Source of the DNA: Polytrichum commune
Taxonomy: Eukaryota; Streptophyta; Polytrichopsida; Polytrichales; Polytrichaceae
Direction of reading: 5' to 3'
Assembly: GCA_950295325.1 (NCBI GenBank)
Contig: OX485806.1
Location: 19,592,001 to 19,656,000 of the forward strand
Length of the DNA: 64,000 bases
Position 1 is the first letter of the stretch. Each line of letters opens with the position of its first letter. This document shows positions 34,800 to 47,626 of the stretch, one piece after another. A program made the position numbers and the translations under genes. Below the pieces are notes generated by a model, which had not been told where the DNA came from, did no database searches, and was given only the letters and a program-made list of their open reading frames with translations.

Positions 34800-35817
34800 C
34801 ATACGTTCTTTTCAAGGGCGCATTCTTTCGCTCGCTTCGTGCCCGTTCTCCTCGGGATGTTGAGCCATCATATATACTTGAGGGGATTGCAGGCCGGCTC
34901 AAAGGTGTATTATAAATCATGAATTGCAAACCTTATTTGGAGGTGACATACAAGAAAAAAGTTGTAGAGCGGATTTTGGAGCGTATCCATATGTTTCAAA
35001 ATGACAGCAGTTGTTGTCGATCTTCGTCACATCATATATTGCGAAAGCATTCGATGTCAGAGAAGAAGTTGAATTCCAAGAAAGGTGAATTAATGATTTC
35101 TTGTTCTAGGCGGGTCAGATTACCTAAACTTTGTGATTTTTCATAACTTCAACCAGTCCATCTGTAACTAGCAGTAGGTTCTCCCTGCCGTTCATTGGGC
35201 CAGTGACTCTACGAACTCACACATTGGAATGCTTTGCATGCCACACGAGGTTCTATGTTTATCGAGAATCTGATAAATTAAGTGGAATCCATTCAGTGCT
35301 CCGCTGCACTACCATTGATCATATTATACATTGAAAGGTGGCCGAGTCCGAAATCATGCATGCATGTATGTGTATACATATCTATATGTGATCACCTGGA
35401 TCATGGTTTCACTTGGGATTCCAGCTTGGAAAGTACTCTTTTAATTTCTAATTTGAAGCGCATGTACGATTTCGTATGTGGGTGGACACTCAATTAATTC
35501 CATGTGGATTTCATCACGCGTCTTCCCTTTGCCCTCATATGTGTTCAAGCAAGCTCAAGAAAATAAAGATGTATATGCAACTCAATGAATGGGGAGAGCC
35601 GACGGCTACGGCTACTTACATATGAGCTGGTTGGGATGAGCAAAGTGACATCCAACATTGTTACCCTTAGGCAAGGATCCGTTGTCCTAAGCACGAATGT
35701 CGGAAACTAAGCCACGGACTCCCAAATTCAATGGAATTCAAGAATATTGTTGATGGTTATCTCAGAATATGACAGGTCATCCAACCCCAAAGTGGGTATC
35801 TTGTGGCTTAGAGGGAC
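34800..35817. other. Oxidoreductase 3' flank, unassigned
   Basis: Probable 3' UTR followed by AT-rich DNA without a recognisable gene; the small ORFs carry no family motif. Confidence 0.4.
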
Positions 35818-35819
35818 AT

Positions 35820-36112
35820 GGCTCGGTCGAGTATGAACTGATAAGGTTATGCTTGGTCGGTTATGAACCTATGAGGTTGTGCTTGGTCATGTATGAACCG
35901 ATAAGGTTATGATTATGCTTGGTCACATATGAAGCGATAAGATTATGCTTGGTCGGGTATGAACTAATAAGGTTATGCTTGGTCAGGTATGAACCCATAA
36001 GGTTATGCATGGTCGGGTTTGAACCCATAAGGTTATGCCTGGTCGGATATGAACCAATAAGGTTATGCTTGGTCGGGTATGAACCCATAAGTTTATGCTT
36101 GGCCAGGTTCTA
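35820..36112. repeat. 30-bp minisatellite, about nine to ten units
   Basis: Consecutive diverged units are based on GCTTGGTCGGGTATGAACC followed by NATAAGGTTAT. One unit carries a 6-bp GATTAT duplication near 35,911-35,916. Because the period is divisible by three, all six frames show decapeptide-repeat ORFs (for example LCLVGYEPIR), which are by-products of the repeat. Confidence 0.9.
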
Positions 36113-36757
36113 AAACAAAGTGAAGGGTGGTTGGGGTCAAGTTCCCAAAAGGATTTCATTTGTGCAACTCTACCTACTCTTACATTCTCTCTCACTCTTG
36201 TGTGGCCGTGATCCACACCAATGGTAAACCCTCCGCTCCGTTATTAATGATACACGTCCTCGTCCTATTGGGGCTCACACTTACCTTAATTTGTTGGATG
36301 GCCTCCTGGGGCCTCGTATTTTGAGCATTAGATTGCAAACCTAGCTAGTTAAGCTTGTAACCTTGGTTTGGGATTTTGGGGACCGTGCTTCATCTACTTT
36401 GACCTCAGACACTTTGCTTGTGACAGTGGGGCAACTTCCGCATGGGGGAAGATTGCTAGAGAGGCGCGGAGTTCGGGAAGTTTTTGAAGCCTTAGTGGCT
36501 AATTGCCGGTAGTTGCTACGAAGGGTCGGATTTTTTCCAATTTACATCGGCAAGAGCCAGTCTTTTGTAAAATCAATCGGCCAATTGCCTATATTTTCAT
36601 ATTTTCATTGGCCAATATCCGATTAAATGGAATTCATATCGGCACTAATTGTTTTAAAAATGTATGGAAAGTTATTAGAAATCATTTCTTAGTACAAAAT
36701 CTTGAATAAGTGAAAAGAAAGGCATGTTCAAAACTTTAAATTTGAAGAGTTAATATC
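36113..36757. other. Unassigned intergenic DNA
   Basis: No gene recognised. The words CGGCTAATTGCCGG and AATTGCC recur here and up to 37,290, suggesting a decayed repeat. Confidence 0.35.
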
Positions 36758-36825
36758 CTTGGCAGGAATTGAACCTAGCAATGCCTTCACCGCTTGAAGG
36801 CCAAGGGTCCCCCAATTCTTCATAG
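36758..36825 (-). repeat. tRNA-like SINE head
   Basis: On the minus strand, an A-box-like TTCAAGCGGTGAAGGC is followed by a good B box, GGTTCAATTCC (complement of 36,765-36,775). It is not a full cloverleaf, so it is read as a decayed tRNA-derived SINE promoter rather than a tRNA gene. Confidence 0.4.
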
Positions 36826-37296
36826 AAGCAATTGGATTTGGTCATGAAAAGGTTGCATAATTCAAAAAGTTTAAGGTTTAGGGTACTTCCTCAAGTGCAT
36901 CATCAGATGCCCCAAACAAACAACGCTATGGATGCTTCCGGTTGAAATCCAGTAACTCACAAGAAGAATCGGCTACATTTCCGGGACATTTTCTGGTCCA
37001 TCGGCTAATTGCCGGAGGATTGAAATTACAGTCGGATTGCCATCCAATGGTTGGAAATTTGGACCGGCCATGAGGGGAAATCCATCGGCTGATAATGAAC
37101 TAGCCGTCGGTTTTCCCCGAACATAGGAGAGTCGGCCAAGCTATTCAACCAATCCTCCTCAATCCAGGCTCTTCTTCTTTATATTTTTCTTGATTTTTGG
37201 TAGACTTTGGTTGCATTCTTGGTAGACTTTGGTAGAATTGTAGATTTCCAACCGATTGATAGTGTGGGCAACAGGAAATTGCCCGACCAAGGCTAA

Positions 37297-37761
37297 GGGC
37301 CACTTCACACTATGGCCGTCCAAGTCGAGAGGCCATGGGATTGAGTGGCCAAACTTTGTTGAGAGTCCAAAGAAATGAGCTGAATATAGTCAATAAAATA
37401 TAGGAAGTGGAGCTTTTGGTCGGGCATAGTGTGAAGCCTCCAAAGGTCAAGCCTAAAGTCCAAACCTTTGGCCATAAACTCCCACAGGCTCTCGACTTGG
37501 ACGGCCATAGTGTGAAGCCGAGCCCAAAGTCCAAACCCAAAGGAGCCTCCCACATTATTCCTTGCTCAAAATAACCCCGTCCAACCCAAACTTCCTTCGA
37601 GAGTCCGTCGCCTTCTTCAAAAAGTAATCATTTTAAATTACGACAGCCTTTGGACTTTGGCCATAGTGTGAAGGGTCAAGAGGCCGAACTCTTGGTTTCT
37701 TGCAATTTGATTGGTGGAGATCGACGGCCTCTCAACCTTCGGCCATAGTGTGAAGCGCCTT
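37297..37761. mobile_element. TIR element, CTTCACACTATGG family (copy 2)
   Basis: Begins GGGCCACTTCACACTATGGC and ends with the inverse GGCCATAGTGTGAAGCGCCT. TAA flanks both sides (37,294-37,296 and 37,762-37,764). The interior matches 18,498-19,008, and an inverted sub-block (GGCCATAGTGTGAAGC) appears near 37,502. The 82-codon minus ORFs here are repeat shadows. Confidence 0.7.
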
Positions 37762-37764
37762 TAA

Positions 37765-38381
37765 GGTCGAGGGGCAATTGCCGGTTACAACAACCATGGA
37801 CCCGGGTTGCTAGGAGCAATGGGTGAATTCCTCTTATTTTTTGTCAAAAACATCCGATCTGTTGATGCGGCTTTAGGTTAACACATATACACCGTGTGTG
37901 TGTGTGTGTGTGTGTAACATTGACAGCCTCTATTATCCAATACATCCTTCAACTGTAGATAATTGGTCTTGATTGTCCAAGGAATGCACACGTGACTCAA
38001 CACACGCCCCCAACCCAAGTCTTATAGTTTATATTATGACTGTCAAACCCATTGTTGTTTTTTTCTTTCATATAGTTGTTGTTATTTGATTATGGATGGG
38101 GTTTCCCAAAACAATCACCCAAATTGAACAAGACCGGCATGTTTGGTATAATTTATCACAATTGTTCATCTTCGTGCACCACATCACAAAGCTTCATGTA
38201 ATCATCAACTAATCTATTGGATGGAGCTTCACATGACTAACACCTTTATCTCACAATGGGCTCACCACCCCTCTACCTACCATGGGTGCATGTGTGTAAC
38301 ATGCATAGACCAAGCTTAAATATCATTAAATAGAGGTAAGACAAGGGCCACACCAGAAACTTGTTACAACCAACTAGACAT
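37765..38381. other. Unassigned DNA with (GT)n microsatellite
   Basis: A GT microsatellite of about 11 units lies at 37,894-37,915. Nothing else is recognised. Confidence 0.5.
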
Positions 38382-38770
38382 AAGGTAGGGGTGGCAATTT
38401 CCGTCCAAATTTCAGATGTGCCTAGTTGGGATGTTGAAACTATTTTTTTATAAATTTTGAGCGCTCCGCAAAGCTGGTGCAAGAGCAACTATGAAAAAAT
38501 CAAAATTTTCCAGCATGTCTATGATTTCCTACAAATTTTTAAAGGAAACCTTGTAGAGTGACCAACACTCGCACATAGGGTACGTGGTATATCCATAGGG
38601 TGGATTTCTAAAACCGACCGCTAGCAGCCAATGAAATGTTGGCAGCGCTGTGCACGGTAAAAGCACCTTGATAGGTGCTTTTGTAAACCCAGGTAAAAGC
38701 ACCTAGATAGGTGCTTCCGACCCTAGGGGTCGACTTTAGGACCCACACGGAAATTGCCACCCCTACCTTA
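38382..38770. mobile_element. TIR element with GGGGTGGCAATTTCC ends
   Basis: The left end AAGGTAGGGGTGGCAATTTC and the right end (GAAATTGCCACCCCTACCTT) are exact inverted repeats of about 23 bp. Inside, AAAGCACCT..GATAGGTGCTT is repeated near 38,664 and 38,694. TAGGGGTGGCAA-type termini occur in plant hAT elements, but no 8-bp duplication was found; a TA duplication is also possible. Confidence 0.6.
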
Positions 38771-40932
38771 GTATTAGTCTTTAGATCTTACCAATTCATA
38801 TACATAAATGTTCCATGTTGGTACAGTAAAAGCCAAACTATTGACCCTATAAGATAGACATACCCAAACCCGATAAATAACCTATTACCAACACTATATA
38901 CCACTATCATATAGTTTTGAAGCCCCCAAATGTATATTTTTGGAACATAGTATTGGTTTTAGGTTCAATATTGGTTATGGGTGTGGGTGCAAGCATGGAA
39001 AAGTGGACAAGCTCCTGATCCATGCCTAGTGTTCAATAAAAGTGATTCAAAACTATATACTAACTTTGAATTTTGTGAAGAAAAAAATCGTAGACATTTA
39101 AAAAACACGTTGATTTACACAGCCAAGCAAAATATGATGACAAAAAAAATCCAAGAAAAGTTTACATATTTTAGAAGACGGTACAAGTGGTGTGCAAGTA
39201 GGTGATATTGAACAAGTGATTATCTAAAAAATATTGAAAGTATGATGAAATTACATTATATTGATGGTTTTTTCACAAAGTTTTGTGATAATGCCCTCAA
39301 GTAGATAATGAATTCAAGGAATATGAAAGAAAATTATAATTTCAAATTGGTTAAGGTCATGAAATCTACGTCCAAAACTAGACTCAATCATTTGCTTTTG
39401 AGCATCACTTTTAATGATAAGTATTGAAGATCTCAACTTGATTTTCTACATTCGAGTGTTCAACACAACAACAAAGGTCATCATGAAAAGAAATCCAATT
39501 GAAAACACGCTTTGCTACTACTTTTAGGCCTTTGACCAAAACAATTATGGTTTTAGTATACTAGAGCACTCTTTTGGTCCACTTTACCATGCTTGCACTC
39601 GTATACACACTTTAGATCAACTCCTATGGTCATTGGAAGATAACATCAATATTCCATTATCTAGGTGTGTGTTTTGGGGCAAGGTTGCAAGCTCATTCAC
39701 CCATAAAGAACATGTGATTTTCAAATTCTTATGGATCACCAAATACTTGAGAGGGGGGCAACCCTCTAAAGCCCTTCCTACCCTAAAGAATTGAGGGTCA
39801 AATCTCTCTCTCTCTCCATGCCTCACATAAGGCCAAGTGTTTGTTTTTCACCTTCCATGAGTGCACGTGGAAGTTACACACATGGAGAGGAGGAAATAGT
39901 ACATTGTCTAGTATTATCTATAGCAACATCGCACATAGAGAGTAATTTTTATTTCTTATTTTATGATGTTATTGTTTGTCATTGGATATATGTTGGACTT
40001 CTCATGTTGACACATGATATTGTGTGGGCACATGTGAGGTCCTTCCCCTCATAAGGACGTTGATGGTTAGGTGCAACATATGAGGGTAAAAATTGTATCT
40101 AAGGTGTGAGTTGATTTCCAAGTCTATTGCATGATTATATGACCACAATCTTGCATTGTTATCAAACAATTGTTGAATGGAGAAGGTTTTAGGAAAACTC
40201 CTAGTAATGCATGTCCCTTTCACAAGATGCAAACACCTTTTTTTCATTTCTGCATACTTGAAAGGAAGGAAACTTATATTGGGTAATTCTGGACTTTTGA
40301 TGAGTTTGAAAATAAGCAAGTTGTTTTTAAAAATAACAACACTTGTGCTTCAAGTGTTTCTCTTTGTACTCGTCATATCGTCATTATATAGGTGATTGTG
40401 TATTGAAAGATTGTGGACATGATGTACGCAAACATTTGGCACCATAATGTCCAGATATTAAAGCAAGTGTGTAGCGGCAATTAAAACATAATTTTCCTTA
40501 AAAATATGAAATTGTCTAGAAATTCAATAGGAGATGTGTGGCTCTATTGAGTTAATGTTGCGCTTCCATTGAGTAAGTTCAAGGATCGCCTTGGACTTGC
40601 CTTGCACCCACGGGTCGTCATTGTTGGATGTATTCTCAATAAGTAGCTTTACACATGTCCCACATGTGTCCAATGTTCCATATTCTACTCCCTCTTGTTT
40701 AACGTTTATTTACCAAACTTTGGCTCACAACACCTATCATGAAGAGTGCAATCAAAACATACTCCTCCCAAATTTGTTGTTGATTTAGGTAACACGAAAA
40801 AATTGAGGTCAAGTTGACTTAAATTTTTAAACCACCACGGTGTACAATATTTCTTTGCATTTTCGCTTTCCCCCTCGTAGGCCCTCAAGACACTTCACCC
40901 TTTATTTTTGGCTTTCAGAGGCAAGCTTATTA
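38771..40932. other. Unassigned AT-rich intergenic DNA
   Basis: About 38,895-38,940 resembles the repeat blocks of 1,000-2,500. No gene, splice-consistent exon series or RNA gene was found. The longest ORF (105 codons, minus strand, 40,002-40,319) has no recognisable motif. Confidence 0.35.
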
Positions 40933-41676
40933 CAGTCTAACCTCGTTAATACGACACCCTCGATATTATGACGCATTTTTGCAAAACCAAACTTTTTAGT
41001 TCAAAACTCCCTCATTTATACGACACTCAATAATGCGATATTTAGGATGTTTGTTTTGTCATATTAAAGAGGTAGTTAATGCTAAAATTCCTTCCATCTT
41101 TGTTATGTACATCTAAAATACATCCATTTTCACTTGGAAATTGTTTGGAAACTTCACTTATCATTGTGAACTTAATGATAATTAGGGTTGCTAGTGTAGA
41201 ATGGACATGGTTAGGGGTAGAGTGGCCTCCTGCCTAGTATGTTGCCTTGTACATGGGTTATATAAGATCACCAGTATCTTGATGCTAAACATCATGTAGC
41301 ATTGTTGTCTAGTTTCTTAGTAGAGAACTCTTTATATTATGGTGTTAATAAAATTATTAGTTTCCAAAAGTTAGTAGGGAATTTAGATAAGATGACAGTT
41401 GCTAACTTGGGTAGACAACACCATAGATCTTTTGACTCTTATTTCAGGAGTTCTTGAGAATATTTATAGTTGTTAAAGTTATACGTTATTATTTCATACC
41501 ATCTATATTGCTTAAACTCGTTGTACATATTCTAAAGCTCATATTACTTATATTTTTGTATTCTCTCAATAATACGATAACTTTACGCCATTTGTCATAT
41601 TAATGAGAAGACGACACCTCAATAGTAAGACTTTTTGTGTGTTTCCGAAACATGTCATACTAGAAAGGGAGAACAG
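40933..41676. mobile_element. Tc1/mariner-type MITE, decayed
   Basis: The left end CAGTCTAACCTCGTTAATAC with preceding TA has the pogo/Emigrant-like motif. The right end near 41,650-41,676 (TGTCATACTAGAAAGGGAGA, then ACAG) is a diverged inverse. A second inner inverted copy lies near 41,568-41,615. No transposase ORF. Confidence 0.55.
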
Positions 41677-44600
41677 AATTTGAGGCACCTAAGTTATGAT
41701 GTCAGAACCAACACTAAAGTGTAGTGTGGTGTGCTCTTTCAGACAAAGAAACTATATTGTTATAAAACCTACACTAGTAGGTAGTTGGGGTTCGACTTAC
41801 AAAGTGGATTCAAAAGCCATGTGACTCAAAATATTTGATCCATATTTCAATTTCTTACCGGATGCCTAGAACATCATTTTTTGAAACCCATTGTAATTTG
41901 TGGGCATCTAGGGGCGTCCGCTTGTGTTATTCATCTAGGTCCTATCTAACCTTTTGCATGGGATAAAAGAGCTTCTTGAATAGCATATTATGACCACAAG
42001 GGCGGGGAGCACTCTTCAATGAGAGTCGGAGCCGTGTGCTTGTAAGACCCATCACCTATGTACAAAAAAATTATGACCAAAAAATAAGATTGCACATAGA
42101 AATTATAGACTACATAATAGTCTCATTATGTAAATCAAAATTTTGGAATAAGTGTGTTTCCTTAATTATGTATACAAAACATAAGAGATTGGAAAAAACA
42201 AAACAAATAGGGATTTTTGGTGTAAATGCTCATAAATCAATTTATACTGACAAAGTCATTGAAGTTATCACCCAGGGGATATAATAGTGCTTCATGGATG
42301 AATACATATGAAAAATTGGGAGGCATAAAGTAAATTTGGAAGGGAAAAAAAACTCTTTTTGTGAGAAACCTTGGGGGAGGGGGGGGCTAGGATATATTTA
42401 CCTTACCTTGATAATTCATGCTACCCTATTTATTTATATGAACCTAGAACAATACTCATCCCATATGCATACATTGTTAGTCAAATTCTCATTAAATATA
42501 CTTTTGTTCACTCACGTGGTACTATACAGGTTACATTGAGTCTCCTCCCTAAAACTACAACCTCGCTTAAAACCTCACAATTGTGGGAATGTGAGACCAT
42601 AAGTAACATGTTGCACTTGTTTATACTGCTTTACATTAGACTCATGACAATAACAAACATGCAAATCCATGGCCCCACTAATGTTGGAGCCTTCAATCAT
42701 TGTCTTCATCACGGCATGCCGCATTGTTTGACTTGTCATGCGTGCACAAAGGTCACATGTTATGCATCCACTCGGATTTTATAATGGGGAACCATGTACC
42801 ATATGTTTTGTATCCATTATCAACATGATTGTAGTTGTTCAACATAGGTGCACAGCGAAACCGAAATAGGTGCACATACCTTTTGTTTCACCTATTTGTA
42901 AGGACGACAAAAAGGCAAACAAATAGCAAAATCATCACAGCAAATTGCACATCTCACAAAGAAAAGAAAAACAAACATCGGCTTTATGCCGACATGGATG
43001 TAAGCCCACTGGCTCTGCCATGTTCGAAAGTCCCCTTGGTCCACCTTAGGGTTTACTACCTACCTTGCAGTAGGTGGACATAACCTACACTCAACATGGT
43101 GATTGAGCTACTCCTAATCCTCATTCAATAATCATCCAAGATATTTGTGATAGTTGCATCCGATCGAACTTAACTATGGAATGCTCATATTGTTGCCGCT
43201 ATTGTGTATGGGCTCATCACATCCCTCACGAACAAAAACAAAACCAAAAAAGAAAGAAAAAAGAAAAAAATGTTTGAAGAATATATTCTCATGATGTGTT
43301 TATGTTTTGAAGAATTACACACCTCAGGGCCTACTTTCACATGAAGAAACCTCATAAAAAATTATTAATTGGGTTATGAGCCAATACACACATATTGTTG
43401 GCATTTGAAGGATCCAAGAAGCTCAAAACTTGTGTGAGTTCAATCGAATTTGCTCAAGATACCTACAAAGAAGCAAGTAGACCCACCAATGTTTAGTATC
43501 TTTGTGGGTAGAGATGTTTTGAAAATCTCATCACTCATTTTGAAAGTTTGACAAAGGTTGTAATCACATTGGTGGCATCAATACACTAGGACCAATTACT
43601 GGGTGTGGGAAATTAGTGAGGTTGGGAAAATAGTGAAGGTGATATTAATTTCTTCACGCTATGAATTAGTGCCACCAAAAGATTCAGGAAGCATTGTTCA
43701 TCTTGTCATTTGGCATTATTCACTTAAAAGTATCAGCACTTGCCATGAAAGTACCGGCACTTGAACAAAAGGTGGGTAAAATGAGAAATTTGAAACTGCT
43801 AGCAATGTACAAATAGACAAAAAGAAAAGGAAAGTGAACATTAATGTTTTTACACCAACATGACATGCGGGGGTGCAAACGGACATGCCTTGCAACTTTG
43901 TTGAAGCCCAAAACCGCAAACCTCATTTCCTAGGGATGCAAAGATGTCGATTATGTAATAGTGCCGGTTTTGTAACCAGTATGTGCGGCAAGACCCTTTA
44001 ATTATCATTAAAAATAACGAATGTCATCAAAGAGTCATAGAAAAGGTAGAAACAAAACCAAATGGAGAGCGATTATGAGTGTAGTGCTAGATACTATGCT
44101 TTCTCTCATAGTAACATTTTTATAGTGTAATTATTCTCAAGTTTTATAATGTGTATGACATCATCTAGTCATATGTTAGATAAATAAAACATGACTCTAG
44201 GTAGATAGAAATATAGTATTATAGCACAAAGTAACATAATCTAAATAGTATAATTCCACTATGTACAATAAATAGTATAGTATTTAGAATCAATACCTTA
44301 GGTGGAGTTCATCTTGCGCCCAACTAATATCACTTTGCACTCGCACATTCATTGTCCATTGTCAAAGTCTTACCGCATGGGTGGATGGTGACACAACTAT
44401 ACCTAATAGTTGGCAATCACTAGGTGGTGCCCCAATCCCTAACCCTTCCTTCACCCCTCACCCTAGTGCATAACCTTGTAGTAGGCATATCATCTTCAAA
44501 TCTAAAATTAAATGAACATAAATAAATAGAAAATCATATTGATGCATTGTGCTTGGAAATAACTTAAGAAGCGCCTAATTTGGTTATAAATCTTAATTAG

Positions 44601-45546
44601 ACACTCATATATGAGTGGTATGTGGTTGAGTTTGGCTCCAAAAATATATACGAAAAAGACTTGTGATTAAAAAAGTTTGGATTGTGTGCTCAAAACGTGA
44701 CAACCATTCTAGGTTCAATAGTCAGTACAATTCGGGAACCTATATGGCCCTCTAATAAACACAAGAACCTTCGCTTTGATAATGAATTAGATATTCATGT
44801 GAGCTCATAAAATTACGATGAAAGGGGCGACGACCTCGATTTGGGTTTGCTAACCATCTTGTGCTAATCGCGTGATAATAGGCATAATCAATCGAGATCT
44901 TAGTGTTTCCAAGACCAACCAGATTATATATGTTGACATCATTCGCATTTTCTTCATTTTTGTGAATTCAAAGAATATTCCTCTAAATGGATCGGTAATA
45001 TCCCTGAAGTCTTGATGAATCTGAATCACTTATTTCCTAAACTCAACTGGTTCACTATAATTAGCGGTGGGTTCTCCCCATTCTTGATGACCTTTCTATC
45101 TATTGAACAAAAAACTCTCTGGGATATGATCCGTATTCTATGACATCATAACAATCTTGTGGGAGTCATCCCCGGCTGTGAAATCCTCTCTCTACTTGAC
45201 AGAAAACTTGCCAAGTGGTCAATCGTCTCCTGCGCTTTGACGCTAGCCTATCGGCCTTCTGTCTCAAACAAAACAAAAACAAAACAAAAACTCGTGGGAG
45301 TCGTAAAGTGCAAAGTGACTCCGACTGCACAGTATGACATTTAATTATCAACCAGATTATACATTAATTTCAACCTACAAGTCTATAGAGTGCTGCAACC
45401 CCCAAAACATGCAGCATAGCATTCTTCAATGTTGGCGAATTTAGCAACCAAAAGTCTAGTGTAAAACATAACGTTACTCAGTACTAGGGTTTTGTCCCCG
45501 AGTGCTAGGAACTTTGGGAGAATAATTCCTATGAGTTGGGCTATCT
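41677..45546. other. Unassigned AT-rich intergenic DNA with dispersed repeats
   Basis: About 44,560-44,870 matches 22,090-22,440, and about 44,965-45,065 is an inverted diverged copy of 25,130-25,340. No gene was recognised. Short ORFs such as 42,371-42,784 (137 codons) show no family motif and lie in low-complexity AT-rich DNA. Just before 45,547 the frame of the nuclease fossil can be followed only in broken pieces. Confidence 0.35.
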
Positions 45547-45915
45547 TTGCAAAATGAATGGTATTCAAGTGGCAGCCACACACATCTAGAATTGGAGGTT
45601 TTCATAGAAAGTTGTTTGGACATGAGAGGTGGACCATATGTTTTGAAACTTGGGGCCACACTACATGTGCAAATGAGCCAACCAGACATCCTCTGTATAA
45701 AAGGACTCCCTTACAAAAATGAACCACCATCAAACCCATCAGACAACATCACAATACAATTTATTGAATTTACATATTGTAACGATAGGTTCCCACAAGA
45801 AACAATTGAAAATAAAATACAAAAGTACCAACCACTTTCAAATAACATAACTAACCTAGGATGGAAAGTTGATCCACTCATAGTCATCACAACATAAGCT
45901 AGAGGCACAACGCAG
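45547..45915 (+). pseudogene. Restriction-like endonuclease domain fossil, 5' part
   Basis: The frame encodes QPDILCIKGLP followed after 14 residues by IQFIEFTYCNDRF and then GWKVDPLIVITT. The PD...(15-30)...EFT arrangement and the GW-V-P-VIT-ARG block resemble the PD-(D/E)XK restriction-like nuclease at the C-terminus of RLE-type LINE polyproteins. The frame has a TAA at 45,895-45,897 where the family usually has a Gly, then continues ARGTTQ and stops being coding exactly at 45,915. The missing remainder lies at 55,227-55,391, so a retroelement has split this frame. No RT domain is left upstream. Identity is inferred from motif pattern only. Confidence 0.5.
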
Positions 45916-47626
45916 TGTCACGGTATGCGGCGTCGACGGCCGCACCTTATCCGTTGGGTTTCATCCATCTAGATTTGGATGGATGAATCTAGATGTGGAG
46001 AGGAAGGCTCTTAAGTGAGGAGCCTCCTCCTTGGCTTGGCATTCTTGCCAAGTCAAGTCTTGTGAGTTAGTGTGTGGAGAGAGCTTGTGTGAGGTGTAGA
46101 TTGCATGATTTTGCAATAAATCTTGAATTCTTCTTCCCCTGCTTACACTCTTGGATTCTCCCTTGGTGGAGTGAGAGATAGCTTGACTAATTGTGTGCAT
46201 TTGAAGAGAGATTTAGAGCTATTATGAGTGTTCTACTCTCTTCCTTCTCACTTGGCAAGAATGCCTTCACTTTTCTTCTTTGCTTGTTCATTCTTGAGAT
46301 ATTATGCGCAACAAAAAGCTTAAGGACAATGAATGATGAAGTTGTGAAGTGGTAGAGCGAAGAATACTGTGGATTTGAGGAGCAACAAGAAGAAAGAGGT
46401 GTCATTGTGAAGTTTACACGTTACCTTGAATTGTGGTGAGAAATCTTTCAATTTTCCACGGAATTTCATGTTATTTGGCTCACATTCAAGCTTAAATTCA
46501 TGACATTGAGCTTTGGAAGCGGATTTGTGATTCCAAGTGCAAGAATCTGTAAATCAAACACAAAAATTATTTGAAACAAATCAAAAAAAAAAAGGAAGAA
46601 GAGGGAGGCCCTCCGTTGCTGCTGACCCCCTGGTTCGCGGCTGTCCGCGGCTGCCACCCAGACTGCCACCAAGGCTGCCCACGACTGCATTCGGCTGCCT
46701 GCGGGCAGGCCAGCGGTTGCTGCAGCCAAGGAATGTAGCAGGTTTGCAAATTATCCAAGTGTTTTTATTTTTATTTTTATTTTATTTTGTGTTTGTGTTT
46801 GTTTAATTAATTAATGCATTAATTAATTAAACCCGAATTTTTTAATTTAATTAATTAATTAAAATTCCCTTACAACTTCTAATCTTTTCTTTTGTCTCTA
46901 AGAGGTTAATTTCTTGGGCTCATTAATCAAGGATACAAGGAAGAAAACCTAAGCTCTTATGAAATATTAAAAATACTTGGAATTTCTTTTAGGGGTTGTG
47001 TTGTACGAAATTTCCGAGGGGAATGCCATTGGAGATTGGGTGGCATGTGAAATTTCCGTTCGGCCTAAAATAAATTATTATTAAGGTTGAATTGTGTTTG
47101 TCAACACATATTCCTAGCATTGTTGTGAGGAGAGATTCTTAGGTAGTGGTGGGAAAATGAGAGATGTGCATTTTATTTTCTTAAGCAACAGGGCCTCTTC
47201 ATTTTTTGACCACCAACCGCAGGCGGGTACCGGTTGGTCACGGTTGCTTTCAATTTTTGTTTAAGTGTTGTTTTGGGGAAGAGGATCCAGTGTTGTTCTT
47301 GCATTGTTCCTTGTATTTTGTTTTGGTACCTTCCCCTATGGCGGGCTGTAGTGTTGGAGTGTTCTAGCATTGCCCCATTTTGTGTAGTCCTAGATTGTGA
47401 TAGGGTACTGTGGAGGTAAGGTCGGATTAATGACCGACATGACCTTTGTTTGTGCACCAAGTGGGCGGTGTTTGTTTTCACTTGTGGTGAGGCTAGGTTA
47501 ATGACCAGCAGACCATAAGTTTTGGTGGTGGTTGCAGGTGCATGTTGCCTTTGACCATTTTTCTCTTTGTACCTGGATACTAATTCATTTGGATTGTTGA
47601 TTCGGTGACCATCCCATTGTGGGTTT
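45916..47626 (+). other. 5' non-coding part of the retroelement (LTR/leader)
   Basis: This 1.7-kb stretch between the inferred left boundary and the gag ATG contains CT- and GA-rich segments, a poly(A) run near 46,585, a GC-rich patch with repeated GGCTGCC words (46,610-46,735) and an AT palindrome TTAATTAATTAATGCATTAA near 46,803. It must hold the 5' LTR and primer-binding site, but neither an LTR end nor a clear tRNA-complementary PBS could be identified. Confidence 0.5.

Noticed and set aside
35820-36112. CRISPR-like array
   Set aside because: The units are directly adjacent with no spacers, in plant nuclear DNA.
45916-45927. 5' LTR and 3' LTR pairing based on TGTC..GGT.TG at 45,916 and 55,120
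   Set aside because: Similarity ends after about 12 bases, too little to call an LTR pair.
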